Assembly: GCA_934593275.1 (NCBI GenBank)
Contig: CAKTQE010000038.1
Span: forward strand, 1 to 20,750
Direction: 5' to 3'
DNA: 20,750 nt
Source of the DNA: an uncultured Oscillospiraceae bacterium
GTDB lineage: Bacteria > Bacillota > Clostridia > Oscillospirales > Oscillospiraceae
A program made the translations under genes and the position numbers. Shown here piece after piece: positions 1 through 7,045 of this stretch. Each line of letters begins with the position of its first letter. The first letter of the stretch is position 1. The notes below the pieces were generated by a model that was given only the letters and a program-made list of their open reading frames with translations, was not told where the DNA came from and searched no databases.

Positions 1-47
1 GGTAACGTGTGGAGCTGACTGATACTAATAAGCCGAAAGCTTGACCA
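1..47 (+). rRNA. 23S ribosomal RNA, 3' end (partial)
   Basis: The first bases hold the conserved 3' end of 23S rRNA, including GATACTAATAAGCC and GCTTGACC, which form the closing strand of the terminal helix. Only the last ~47 nt are in the window. The exact end is estimated from the usual ...CTTGACC(A) terminus. A short spacer (48-123) separates it from the 5S gene. Confidence 0.93.
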
Positions 48-123
48 AAGCGCAGGCTCAGTGAAGGCTTTCAAGAAATTGCAGAGGCACAGTGTTCAGT
101 TTTCAAGGTATATGGAAAAAACA

Positions 124-240
124 AGTTGGTATTGATTGCGACGAGGGTCCACCTGTTCCCATCCCGAACACAGAAGTTAAGCTCGTCCGCGCCGACAATA
201 CTTGCAGGGTGACTTGCCGGGAAGATAGGTAATGCCAACA
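124..240 (+). rRNA. rrf: 5S ribosomal RNA
   Basis: A complete 5S rRNA gene. The terminal helix pairs TTGGTATT (125-132) with AATGCCAA (231-238). The internal stretch with TCCCATCCCGAACACAGAAG and GTTAAGCTC (about 157-185) is the hallmark 5S loop B/helix III sequence. The length of about 117 nt is normal. It follows the 23S end by ~76 nt and is followed at once by a terminator, so this is the distal end of an rRNA operon. Confidence 0.95.
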
Positions 241-244
241 TAAG

Positions 245-275
245 AAACCGCTTCGTGAAAACGAGGCGGTTTTTT
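245..275 (+). terminator. rRNA operon terminator
   Basis: AAACCGC-T-TCGT pairs with ACGA-G-GCGGTTT around a GAAA (GNRA) loop. This gives a 12-pair stem with one T-G wobble, followed by a run of T. It is a classic intrinsic terminator just after the 5S gene. Confidence 0.93.
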
Positions 276-365
276 CGCACCCTGGCGAAATTGATATTTG
301 ACAGTGGACAATTGACAATTTTCCGTGACGCGGGTGATACCATTCAACCCCCAATATGGTACCCC

Positions 366-594
366 CACTGTAGCGGCGGCAATCTGCCGCCAACCGTCCC
401 GGAGGGCCGGAGTCGTGGTACGTTTGTATTTCTAACAACAAATGCAAAAACGTTTGTTGTTGTATTGGGTGATGTCATTCAACCAAAGGAGTTATATTCG
501 TTACGGGGCCAGCCCCTGGCGGGGCTGGATGGCGTTGGGTCAACGCCGCTACATTGGGGTGGTATCGTTCAACCTAACAGGTTGTAATCGGTGC
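366..594. repeat. Mosaic palindromic intergenic repeat, left copy
   Basis: This is a string of short palindromic modules: CGGCGGCAATCTGCCGCC, a CCCGGAGGGCCGG block, a GTGGTACGTTTGTATT block, CCAGCCCCTGGCGGGGCTGG, TGGCGTTGGGTCAACGCC, and a block reading ATCGTTCAACCTAACAGG. The same modules occur in the same order on the opposite strand at 20529-20695. No coding sense is apparent, and short open frames across it simply read through the palindromes. Confidence 0.75.
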
Positions 595-799
595 GTGGCG
601 GGCGGCAGATTGCCGATGGAATTATGGTGTGATTGCCCCCGGCAATCAATAAATTTTGATTCGCTGCGCGAAGCACCGCCCCTACGTCAACGTACCACGT
701 TTTTAACATTTTTTCGAACACAAAACGATGATAATGACGTAAAAAATACGGTAATACGAAACAAATGTATTGTAGGGGCGGCTATCAGCCGCCCGCCAC
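595..799. repeat. Palindrome-ended intergenic element (long, interrupted copy)
   Basis: It begins GTGGCGGGCGGCAGATTGCC and ends with GGGGCGGCTATCAGCCGCCCGCCAC-type sequence, so the ends are inverted repeats that are themselves palindromic. It is the same family as the 142-bp element at 20387-20528. Here the left end is interrupted by about 60 extra bases (roughly 615-680) before GCCCCTACGTCAACGTA resumes the family sequence. It abuts the mosaic repeat on its left, as at the other window end. No gene is seen in it. Confidence 0.75.
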
Positions 800-850
800 G
801 TCACGAATACAACCTGTGCGTTTGAATGGTACTACCCCCATCCTGGCAGG

Positions 851-1015
851 CACCCTCCTTGCCTCTCCCTATGGGAGAGGTGGCCGGGCGCAGCTCGGAC
901 GGAGAGGGTCAACGTTGAGGATTTCAATAGACGTTCTCATTTAATTAAACGCCCCAAGGCCCTCTCAGTCTCGGCTGCGCCGAGCCAGCTCTCCCAGAGG
1001 GAGAGCCAAGGGTGC
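851..1015. repeat. Inverted-repeat element with ~57-bp arms
   Basis: The left arm 851-909 (containing GCCTCTCCCTATGGGAGAGG) and the right arm 959-1015 (containing CTCTCCCAGAGGGAGAGCC) are imperfect inverted repeats separated by ~50 bp of AT-rich sequence. Each arm also contains its own small palindrome. The layout fits a non-autonomous miniature element. No open frame of note. Confidence 0.7.
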
Positions 1016-1078
1016 GGTTTCGATAGCAACCGGAAGGACGGAACTATTTCCGATAAAAGCCAGATACGTCCCCCCGTA

Positions 1079-1201
1079 TGTCATTCCGACCGGAGCGTCA
1101 GCGGAGTGGAGGAATCCACCACGTTGGATAATGAACCACCACAAGATAAAATTTGCAACTTGGGAAGATTCCTCGACTCACTGCGTTCGCTCGGAATGAC
1201 A
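1079..1201. repeat. 125-bp TIR element, copy 1
   Basis: The ends TGTCATTCCGA and TCGGAATGACA are perfect 11-bp inverted repeats. Similarity continues inward (CGGAGTGGAGGAATCCACCA near the left end, GATTCCTCGACTC near the right). The 2219-2344 copy has the same length and order of blocks. Confidence 0.8.
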
Positions 1202-1246
1202 TGCTGGGGGATGGTTTTGTTTATCCGCACAGGTCATACATCCAAC

Positions 1247-1358
1247 GTAGCGGGCGGCAGGTTGCCGCCCCTACGGTAATGTACAGATTTTTTCGCATTT
1301 TCGAAACGAAAAACCGATAATTAACACGTTTAATATGCGGTATTTGCAACAAATGTAT
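1247..1358. repeat. Palindrome-ended intergenic element (right end lost)
   Basis: It starts with GTAGCGGGCGGCAGGTTGCC and GCCCCTACGGTAATGTACA, then an AT-rich core with TTTCGAAACGAAAAACCG and ACAAATGTAT. This matches the core order of 595-799 and of the reverse strand of 20387-20528. The second GC-rich palindromic end is missing after ~1356, so the copy looks truncated. Confidence 0.65.
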
Positions 1359-1439
1359 CGTCCTGAGCCGTATCAAACAACTGGATTTCATGGAGCGTAT
1401 ACGTTGTATGACATGGCGGAGATTATGTGTATAACAAAT

Positions 1440-1474
1440 CCCGCCTGGATACCTTTTAGCCGTATCCAGGCGGG
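1440..1474 (-). terminator. Terminator after the HdeD-like gene
   Basis: A perfect 13-bp stem, CCCGCCTGGATAC (1440-1452) with GTATCCAGGCGGG (1462-1474), with a 9-nt loop. It lies 25 bp past the stop codon of the - strand gene. The trailing T tract on that strand is weak (ATTTGTTAT). Confidence 0.75.
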
Positions 1475-1498
1475 AAATCGCAAAGATGGTTTTTAAAT

Positions 1499-2083
1499 TT
1501 ACAGGGATTCCCACTCTACATCGATGATCCGGTCTTTTTTGCTTTCGCGGATGGCATTGGAGATGCAGAATACGGAGTAGAAATTCTGGATGCTGCCGAT
1601 CACCAGGCAGATGCCTACGGCCATCATCAGGGCGGCGGCACCTGTAAAGGGGTTAAACAGCAGGTAGAATCCCAGGACGGCATCCAGAATGCCCAGAATC
1701 AGGGAAGCGGTACTGTTGCGCAGGCCGAACCGGCGCATTTCTACGGCGATCTGAATGTCCAGGACGCTGCCAAAGAGGATGTAGATGCCCGCAGCCATGG
1801 GCAAAATGGTCATGGCATCCTGGGGGTGCAGCAGAAGCAAGAGTCCTGCCAGAATGTAGAGAATGCCCGCTCCCAAATCAAAGCGGAAAAACAGCCCTAC
1901 AAAACCCATCCGGAAGTATCGCACCAGTTTGTAAACGCCGGTAACGGCACAGAGAACACCCAATATCACACAGACGGTCATGGCGGAAATATCTGGCCAT
2001 ACCAGCATCACAATGCCAAGCACCAGCATACACAGGCTGACTGTCACGGCACCAACTTGAAATCGTTTCCAAAGCTCTTTCAT
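1499..2083 (-). CDS. HdeD/DUF308 family integral membrane protein
   Basis: A 194-residue hydrophobic protein with about six membrane segments arranged as three two-helix units (for example ITVSLCMLVLGIVMLVWP near the N-terminus and LILGILDAVLGFYLLFNPF near residue 140). This repeated G-x-L-D/LL-P pattern is typical of the HdeD/DUF308 family, which is often linked to acid or general stress; the biochemical role is unknown. I chose ATG at 2083, where AAGGAG lies 7-8 nt upstream; the frame could extend to 2143 but has no ribosome site there. The gene stands alone between its own promoter and terminator. The C-terminus is short, charged and probably cytoplasmic. Family assignment is from pattern only. 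Confidence 0.82.
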   Translation of the reverse strand: MKELWKRFQVGAVTVSLCMLVLGIVMLVWPDISAMTVCVILGVLCAVTGVYKLVRYFRMGFVGLFFRFDLGAGILYILAGLLLLLHPQDAMTILPMAAGIYILFGSVLDIQIAVEMRRFGLRNSTASLILGILDAVLGFYLLFNPFTGAAALMMAVGICLVIGSIQNFYSVFCISNAIRESKKDRIIDVEWESL

Positions 2084-2113
2084 AAAGCGCACTCCTTTTT
2101 CTTTTATGCCATT

Positions 2114-2122
2114 ACTATACCA
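2114..2122 (-). promoter_or_regulatory. Extended -10 promoter for the HdeD-like gene
   Basis: On the - strand TGGTATAGT forms an extended -10 (TGnTATAGT) ~31 nt upstream of the start codon. No good -35 is seen, which is common with extended -10 elements. Confidence 0.5.
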
Positions 2123-2218
2123 CGGTTTTGGACCACCGCCCATAGACAGAGTTCACTTTTTGATAAATCAAACATGGCGAATTTGTAAACATGTGATATA
2201 CGTTATGGCCACCTGTTC

Positions 2219-2344
2219 TGTCATTCCGACCGCAGGGGATAAGCGGAGTGGAGGAATCCACCACGTGGCAGAAAAGTACCAACGCAAGGTAAAATCTGCT
2301 ACTTGAGAAGATCCCTCGACTCGCTTTGCTCGCTCGGGATGACA
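2219..2344. repeat. 125-bp TIR element, copy 2
   Basis: It starts TGTCATTCCGACCG and ends TCGCTCGGGATGACA. It shares AAGCGGAGTGGAGGAATCCA and CCTCGACTCGC with copy 1 at 1079-1201. It sits between the HdeD promoter and the end of the ohrR-like gene and fills most of this gene-free gap. Confidence 0.8.
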
Positions 2345-2399
2345 ACGGCAGGGGCGTTTCCAAAAGTACCTGCGAAGGCGATTTTTGTGGAGAACGGTT

Positions 2400-2852
2400 T
2401 TACGCTCCGGATTCCTCCGTCATAATGGAAAGCAGCTTCCTTAGAAGCACCCCCAGCTGGGCTGCCTCCTCCGGGGGGAGGGCCACACAGGCGCACATCT
2501 GCTTGGGGATTTCCAGGGCCTGTTCCCGCAGGGCCAGGCCCTGGGGGGTCAGGCAGATTTGCAGATTCCGTTCATCCTCCGGATCCCGGCGGCGGGTCAA
2601 ATACTGCTTCTGTTCCAGCTTTTTAAGCAGCGGCGTCAGGGTGCCGGAGTCCAGATACAGGTGGGTACCCAGCTCCTTGGCACTGAGGCACCGGTGTTCC
2701 CACAGCACCAGCATGGCGATATACTGGGTGTAGGTCAGATCCAGCCGGTCCAAAAAGGGCTTGTACCGCCGGACCACCTCTTTGGCGCAGGCGTAAAGGG
2801 GAAAGCACAGCTGGTTTTCCAGCTTCAATTCCCCGTAGCTTTCCTTAGACAT
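2400..2852 (-). CDS. MarR/OhrR-type redox-sensing transcriptional regulator
   Basis: A 150-residue MarR-family winged-helix repressor. The N-terminal LENQLCFPLYACAKE matches the OhrR subgroup, where the single cysteine near residue 15-16 (here Cys16) senses organic hydroperoxide. A second cysteine lies at residue 22. LTYTQYIAMLVLWE, a recognition-helix region around LDSGTLTPLLKKLE, and a wing with RRRDPEDERN follow in the normal order. The ATG at 2852 overlaps the trxA stop by 8 nt and has only a weak ribosome site, so translation is probably coupled. It is the last gene of trxB-trxA-marR. Typical OhrR partners an ohr gene; here the partner is a thioredoxin system. It probably represses its own operon (inference). 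Confidence 0.9.
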   Translation of the reverse strand: MSKESYGELKLENQLCFPLYACAKEVVRRYKPFLDRLDLTYTQYIAMLVLWEHRCLSAKELGTHLYLDSGTLTPLLKKLEQKQYLTRRRDPEDERNLQICLTPQGLALREQALEIPKQMCACVALPPEEAAQLGVLLRKLLSIMTEESGA

Positions 2853-3153
2853 ACTGTTCCAGGAACTTCTGGAGGGCAATCTGAGGCTGGAAGCCAATGG
2901 TTCTGCCCACTTCCTGGCCGTTTTTCAGCACCACCAGACAGGGAATACTGGAAACCCGATACTCCTGGGCCAGGGCAAAGTTGTCGTCTACGTCAATGCC
3001 GTAAAATCCCGCATTGGGCATGTCTTCGGAAACGGCTTCCAGCACCGGAGCCAGCATTTTGCAGGGTCCGCACCACTGGGCAGAAAAATCCAGCACAGCC
3101 AGGTCCTGGCTCAAGGCTTTTGTCAAATCGTTGTTGGTAATTTTGGTGATCAT
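2845..3153 (-). CDS. trxA: Thioredoxin
   Basis: A 102-residue single-domain thioredoxin, normal for the family. The active site WCGPC is at residues 27-31, preceded by LDFSAQ. The cis-proline segment SSIPCLVVLKNG appears about residue 70, with an extra cysteine directly after the cis-Pro. It reduces protein disulfides in the cytoplasm. The ATG at 3153 follows AAAGGAG at good distance, 2 nt after the trxB stop; the longer frame to 3264 would overlap trxB and lacks a ribosome site. Its electron donor is presumably the trxB-like neighbour. Confidence 0.95.
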   Translation of the reverse strand: MITKITNNDLTKALSQDLAVLDFSAQWCGPCKMLAPVLEAVSEDMPNAGFYGIDVDDNFALAQEYRVSSIPCLVVLKNGQEVGRTIGFQPQIALQKFLEQYV

Positions 3154-3155
3154 AG

Positions 3156-4019
3156 TTATTTCTCCTTTTTTTCTGCCAGATAGGCAACGGCACTGAGGGC
3201 AGCCACATTGCCTTGACCGGCGGCTTTTATATATTGATAGGGTGTCCCGGTAATGTCTCCACATGCAAAGAGTCCGGGAAGATTGGTTTTCATTTGCAAG
3301 TCTACTTCAATGTGGTTGCCCTGGGTTTTGATACCGGGGACCAACTTGTCCGGGGCTACCGCATCCCGCAGGACGAATACCCCGTCCACCGGGTATTCTC
3401 CTCGGTCTGTCCCCAGGGCCTCTACCCGTCCCTGGCCCATAATGGCGGTAGGCTTTTCCCGGACCACCTGAACGGAATCGGGCAAATTCAGGTCGTGGGG
3501 GGCAGCAGGGAAGTACAGCACCTTTTGGCAGGTCTCTGCCAGAAACGCCGCTTCCCGGCAGGAATGGCCGGAATATCCCAGGACCGCCACGGTTTTGCCC
3601 CGGTAAAAATGGGCGTCACAGGTGGCGCAGTAGCTGACGCCCCGGCCCAACAGTTCATTTTCCCCGGGCAAGGCCTTGGATGTGACCATACCCGCCGCCA
3701 AAATGACGGTGGTGGCCTCTATCATGTCATCAGGAGTTTGCAGGACAAAATAGTCCCCCATGGCATAGACCGCGGTGATTTGTTTTTCCGTAATGGGAAT
3801 GTCCAGGCTGTCCAGCTGTTCCCGAAAGGCCTGGGCCAGATCTGGGCCGGAAATATTTGAAAGCCCGGGATAATTGAGAATGGAGTGGGCCTTTTCCAGC
3901 TTTTCACTTAAATGCCGGGAACCAAAGAGAATTAGCCGTTTCCTACGAACCTTGGCCGTGATTGCTGCCGAAATTCCTCCCGGCCCGGTGCCGATGATGG
4001 CAATATCATAACGCTCCAT
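3156..4019 (-). CDS. Thioredoxin reductase-like flavoprotein lacking NADPH motifs (FFTR-like candidate)
   Basis: A 287-residue flavoprotein of the thioredoxin reductase fold. The FAD-binding GTGPGG is at residues 10-15, the redox-active CATC at 131-134 (context GVSYCATCDAHFY), and a C-terminal FACGDITG FAD motif follows. In normal TrxB the second nucleotide domain carries GxGxxA and HRRxxxR for NADPH. Here these positions read GYSGHSCREA (148-157) and KVLYFPAAPH (166-175), so both motifs seem absent. Loss of both is the reported trait of ferredoxin-dependent flavin thioredoxin reductases (FFTR) in clostridia. It is somewhat shorter than typical TrxB (~310). It has a strong AAAGGAG ribosome site and is the first gene of the trx operon. 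Cofactor use is inference. Confidence 0.88.
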   Translation of the reverse strand: MERYDIAIIGTGPGGISAAITAKVRRKRLILFGSRHLSEKLEKAHSILNYPGLSNISGPDLAQAFREQLDSLDIPITEKQITAVYAMGDYFVLQTPDDMIEATTVILAAGMVTSKALPGENELLGRGVSYCATCDAHFYRGKTVAVLGYSGHSCREAAFLAETCQKVLYFPAAPHDLNLPDSVQVVREKPTAIMGQGRVEALGTDRGEYPVDGVFVLRDAVAPDKLVPGIKTQGNHIEVDLQMKTNLPGLFACGDITGTPYQYIKAAGQGNVAALSAVAYLAEKKEK

Positions 4020-4054
4020 AGCTGCTCCTTTCCTTGAGTGCTATTTGATTTTGC

Positions 4055-4090
4055 TTAATTTAATTTTACACAATTGATTTAAAAAGTCAA
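4055..4090 (-). promoter_or_regulatory. trx operon promoter with overlapping inverted-repeat operator
   Basis: On the - strand, -35 TTGACT (4085-4090) and -10 TAAAAT (4063-4068) are 16 bp apart. An imperfect inverted repeat covers the -10: TTAATTTAATT (4055-4065) and AATTGATTTAA (4072-4082), 9 of 11 matching around a 6-bp spacer. Its size and AT-rich character fit a MarR/OhrR-type operator, so self-repression by the third gene is plausible but untested. Confidence 0.55.
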
Positions 4091-4128
4091 GAGGAAAATT
4101 GTGAAGTTATTGTAAAGAGGATTCAGAA

Positions 4129-4160
4129 AGCCCCAGTTCCGTTGGTAGGGAACTGGGGCT
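4129..4160 (-). terminator. Terminator hairpin downstream of galT
   Basis: A perfect 12-bp stem, AGCCCCAGTTCC with GGAACTGGGGCT, and an 8-nt loop. On the - strand it is followed by a short, weak T tract. It lies between galT and the divergently spaced trx promoter, so it insulates the two operons. Confidence 0.7.
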
Positions 4161-4169
4161 GTTCAATGG

Positions 4170-4198
4170 GCGGCACTGCCCATCAAGGGCAATGCCGC
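4170..4198 (-). terminator. First hairpin after galT
   Basis: GCGGCACTGCCC pairs with GGGCAATGCCGC (11 of 12) around a 5-nt loop, 15 bp past the galT stop. It has no T tract, so it may be an mRNA-end stabilising hairpin acting in tandem with the terminator at 4129-4160. Confidence 0.5.
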
Positions 4199-4212
4199 TG
4201 GGGATTCAAATA

Positions 4213-5706
4213 TTATGCGTTTACCGCTTCAATGAATTTCAGGAATCCGGCTTTGCCGTCCTCGGTGTGCTTGTAGACACCGGCATCTTCCAGAACCTGG
4301 GAGAATACCTTGCCGGTCTCCTGCAGCAGAATGTCCAGGGCGTTGTCGGAAGTGAAGGTGTACTGCTTTTTCAGCTGGTCCACCCAGTCGGCATGTTTGG
4401 CCTGCACCTCGTCTGCCCGCAAATCGTTTCCGGCAACGATCTTCTCCGCCAGATCTGCCAATTCCCCTTTCAAGCGGCTGGGAAGCACCGCCAGACCCAT
4501 GACCTCGATCAGGCCGATGTTCTCTTTCTTGATGTGGTGCTTGTCCCCATGGGGGTGGAACACGCCCAGGGGATGTTCGGCGGTGGTGATGTTGCAGCGC
4601 AGCACCAGATCCAGCTCGTACAGGTCGCCTCTGCGGCGGGCAATGGGGGTAATGGTGTTGTGAGGCTCTCCGTCGGAGAAAGCCACAATGTCCCGCTTTT
4701 CGTCAGAGTAGGCCCGCCAGACCGTCAGAATCTTGTCTGCCAGCTGGGCAAGCCGCTGGGGGTCTTTGCCGTCCAGACGGATAACGCTCATGGGCCACTT
4801 TACAAGACCCGCCTGCACATCCTCAAACCCACGGAACACCACCGGCGTTTCCACAGGGGCGGTTTCCATGGCAAAGATGTAGTGACCGCCCTGGAAATGC
4901 TCGTGGCTCAGGATGGAGCCGCCTACAATGGGCAGGTCGGCATTGGAGCCTACAAAGTAGTGGGGGAACAGGGTCACAAAGTCCAGCAGCTTTTCAAAAG
5001 CGGAACGGTCAATTTTCATGGGGATATGCTGACCATTGAAAACAATGCAGTGTTCGTTGTAATATACATAGGGGGAATACTGCAAATACCAGTCGGCCCC
5101 CGCGATGGTAATGGGGATGATCCGGTGGTTGGCCCGGGCGGGGTGGTTCATCCGACCGGCGTAGCCCTCATTTTCCCGGCACAGCTGGCACTTGGGATAG
5201 CCGGACTGGGGGGCATTCTTGGCGGCGGCAATGGCCTTGGGGTCTTTTTCCGGCTTGGAAAGGTTGATGGTGATGTCCATCTGGCCGTATTCGCTGTCAT
5301 ACTTCCAGCGCATATCCTTGGCAATGCGGTAACGGCGGATGTAATCGGTGTTCTCGCTGAAATCATAGTACCAGTCCGTGGCCGCCTGGGGGGACTGGGC
5401 GTACTTTTCCCGGAACGTGCGGATGACTTCCCGGGGCATGGGGGTCAGGGCACCCATGATGCGGGTATCAAAAATATCCCGGGCAACAATGTTGTCCTCG
5501 CACAGACCCTGGGCGCAGGCATAGTCCAGCAGACCCTTCAAAATCTCCTCCAAATCCTCACTCTGAGGCTCCTGGGAGGGGGTATAGTCCTCTTTGTGAA
5601 GAAGGTCCAAAATGCGGTTGGTCAGAACCTGATGGTCCACAGGCTCTGCCAGACCCTTGTTCATGGCGTAGGAGACCAGAGAATCAATATAGGTTTCAAT
5701 TTGCAT
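4213..5706 (-). CDS. galT: UDP-glucose--hexose-1-phosphate uridylyltransferase (class II GalT)
   Basis: A 497-residue protein, the usual length of the Firmicutes class II GalT family. It exchanges galactose-1-phosphate for glucose-1-phosphate on the UDP-sugar. The start MQIETYIDSLVSYAMNKGL and the catalytic-region motif SHEHFQGG (about residues 267-274) are characteristic; class I enzymes have HPHxQ instead. A CQLC pair at 173-176 is also visible. It starts 3 nt after galK with GGAGG 8 nt upstream, overlapping the galK stop region, so the two are co-translated. No galE or mutarotase gene lies in the window; the pathway must be completed elsewhere. Confidence 0.96.
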   Translation of the reverse strand: MQIETYIDSLVSYAMNKGLAEPVDHQVLTNRILDLLHKEDYTPSQEPQSEDLEEILKGLLDYACAQGLCEDNIVARDIFDTRIMGALTPMPREVIRTFREKYAQSPQAATDWYYDFSENTDYIRRYRIAKDMRWKYDSEYGQMDITINLSKPEKDPKAIAAAKNAPQSGYPKCQLCRENEGYAGRMNHPARANHRIIPITIAGADWYLQYSPYVYYNEHCIVFNGQHIPMKIDRSAFEKLLDFVTLFPHYFVGSNADLPIVGGSILSHEHFQGGHYIFAMETAPVETPVVFRGFEDVQAGLVKWPMSVIRLDGKDPQRLAQLADKILTVWRAYSDEKRDIVAFSDGEPHNTITPIARRRGDLYELDLVLRCNITTAEHPLGVFHPHGDKHHIKKENIGLIEVMGLAVLPSRLKGELADLAEKIVAGNDLRADEVQAKHADWVDQLKKQYTFTSDNALDILLQETGKVFSQVLEDAGVYKHTEDGKAGFLKFIEAVNA

Positions 5707-5709
5707 GAT

Positions 5710-6927
5710 TTAAGCCTCCACTACCATTTCTACGCCGCCCTGGGGACGGATGGACAGCACATGGCAGGCCCCCTGGCCCAGTACCGCATCAATACCGGCC
5801 TTGAATTCTTCCAGAAGTTCAAAGGGTACAAAGGCCTGGACGGTACCGGCGAAGCCACCGCCGTGAACCCGGTAGGCACCCTGGCCCCGGAGATAATGCT
5901 CGCACAGTGCCAGAGACAGGGCCACATCCTGATGCTCCACATAGCCAGCGGGAATGACGTTCTGCAGGTACATGTAGGAGGAGAAACCGCTCTGCTTGAC
6001 CAGTTCCAGGAACCGGGGGAAGTTGTTTTCCCGCAGGGCTGCCACCTGCAGCGGCACTCTGGCGTTCTCCTGATAGAAGTGGATGGCCCGCAGCACCGCC
6101 CGATCCGGGCAGACCTTCCGCAGCTGAGGCAGGGCGGCATAGAAATCCGCCTCATCGATCTGGGTCAGAACTTCCTTGCCAAAGAAAGCGCAGACCTGCT
6201 TCAGCTCCCCGGGAATGGCGGCGTATTCGTCAGTCAGGTCTGCATGGCTGGCCTGGCTGTCAATGATGCACAGGGCATGGCCACAGGCGGAGAAATCGAA
6301 GTCCACCGGCTCAATGACGGGATGATCCTTGTCAAAAAAGTCAATGGTCACCAGGTTTCCTACGGCGGAGGCGGTCTGGTCCATCAGGCCGCAGGGCTTG
6401 CCGAAGAACACATTTTCGGCATACTGGCCGATCTGGGCAATTTCCGGCTGGGAGACCTTGCCGCCGAAGAACAGCCCATTGACAATGGTGCCGATCAGCA
6501 CCTCAAAAGCCGCGGAGGAGCTTAAACCGGAGCCGGGAAGCACCGTGGACTCGCAGTAGGCATCAAAGCCCGTGACCTTGCAGCCCAGTTCCGTAAACCG
6601 GGCGCAAACGCCCCGAACCAGAGCGGGGGTAGCGTTGATCTCACTTTCCTGAGGCACCAGAGTGTCCAGAGAAACGGTGCAGAGGGGATAGCCCTTGGAG
6701 AGAATACGAACGGTATTGGTGCCGTTGACCCGCACAGCCGCCTGGGTATCCAGGTTGACCGCCGCCGCCAGCACCCGGCCCCGCTGATGGTCCGTGTGGT
6801 TACCGCCGATCTCCGTCCGCCCGGGAGCCGAGAAATACCGCTCCGGCACCCCACCAAAGGCCGCAGCAAAGCCCCGGTCCAGAATTTCCTTTTGTGCCTT
6901 CGCCAGTTTCAGGCTTTGTAAAGACAT
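5710..6927 (-). CDS. galK: Galactokinase
   Basis: A 405-residue GHMP kinase that phosphorylates galactose at C1 with ATP. The galactokinase signature GRTEIGGNHTDHQRG is at 36-50, the ATP-binding PGSGLSSSAA at 131-140, the catalytic-Asp segment CGLMDQTASA around residue 183, and the third GHMP motif HGGGFAGTVQAF at 355-366. GGNHTDH in place of GEHTDY is the common clostridial version. The ATG at 6927 has AGGAGG 8 nt upstream. It is the first gene of galK-galT. Confidence 0.96.
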   Translation of the reverse strand: MSLQSLKLAKAQKEILDRGFAAAFGGVPERYFSAPGRTEIGGNHTDHQRGRVLAAAVNLDTQAAVRVNGTNTVRILSKGYPLCTVSLDTLVPQESEINATPALVRGVCARFTELGCKVTGFDAYCESTVLPGSGLSSSAAFEVLIGTIVNGLFFGGKVSQPEIAQIGQYAENVFFGKPCGLMDQTASAVGNLVTIDFFDKDHPVIEPVDFDFSACGHALCIIDSQASHADLTDEYAAIPGELKQVCAFFGKEVLTQIDEADFYAALPQLRKVCPDRAVLRAIHFYQENARVPLQVAALRENNFPRFLELVKQSGFSSYMYLQNVIPAGYVEHQDVALSLALCEHYLRGQGAYRVHGGGFAGTVQAFVPFELLEEFKAGIDAVLGQGACHVLSIRPQGGVEMVVEA

Positions 6928-6949
6928 ATTGAAAACCTCCTGTTTTTCC

Positions 6950-6986
6950 CCGGCATCTGCCGGTCTCCTTGATAAGCTTCATTATA
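6950..6986 (-). promoter_or_regulatory. galKT promoter and leader palindrome
   Basis: On the - strand a consensus -10 TATAAT lies at 6981-6986, ~55 nt before the galK start; the -35 is poor (TTCCTT-like), suggesting an activator may be needed. Just inside the transcript is CCGGCATCTGCCGG (6950-6963), a palindrome that could be an operator or leader hairpin. Confidence 0.5.
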
Positions 6987-7045
6987 CATGATTCTATTGA
7001 AAAAAGGAAGCATGAAAAAGAAAATAAAGGAAATAGAAAAAAATC

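Noticed and set aside
298..320. Short repeat-like string around GACAGTGGACAATTGACAAT
   Set aside because: Too short and present once here; similar strings are common in intergenic DNA, so no claim is made.
71..825. Several 60-130 codon frames over the 5S gene and the repeats
   Set aside because: They overlap the rRNA gene or read through palindromic repeats; no start signals and no protein features.
4192..6525. A 777-codon open frame on the + strand opposite galT and galK
   Set aside because: It is the antisense of two well-supported genes with full motif sets; its product is compositionally odd and has no recognisable domain or ribosome site.
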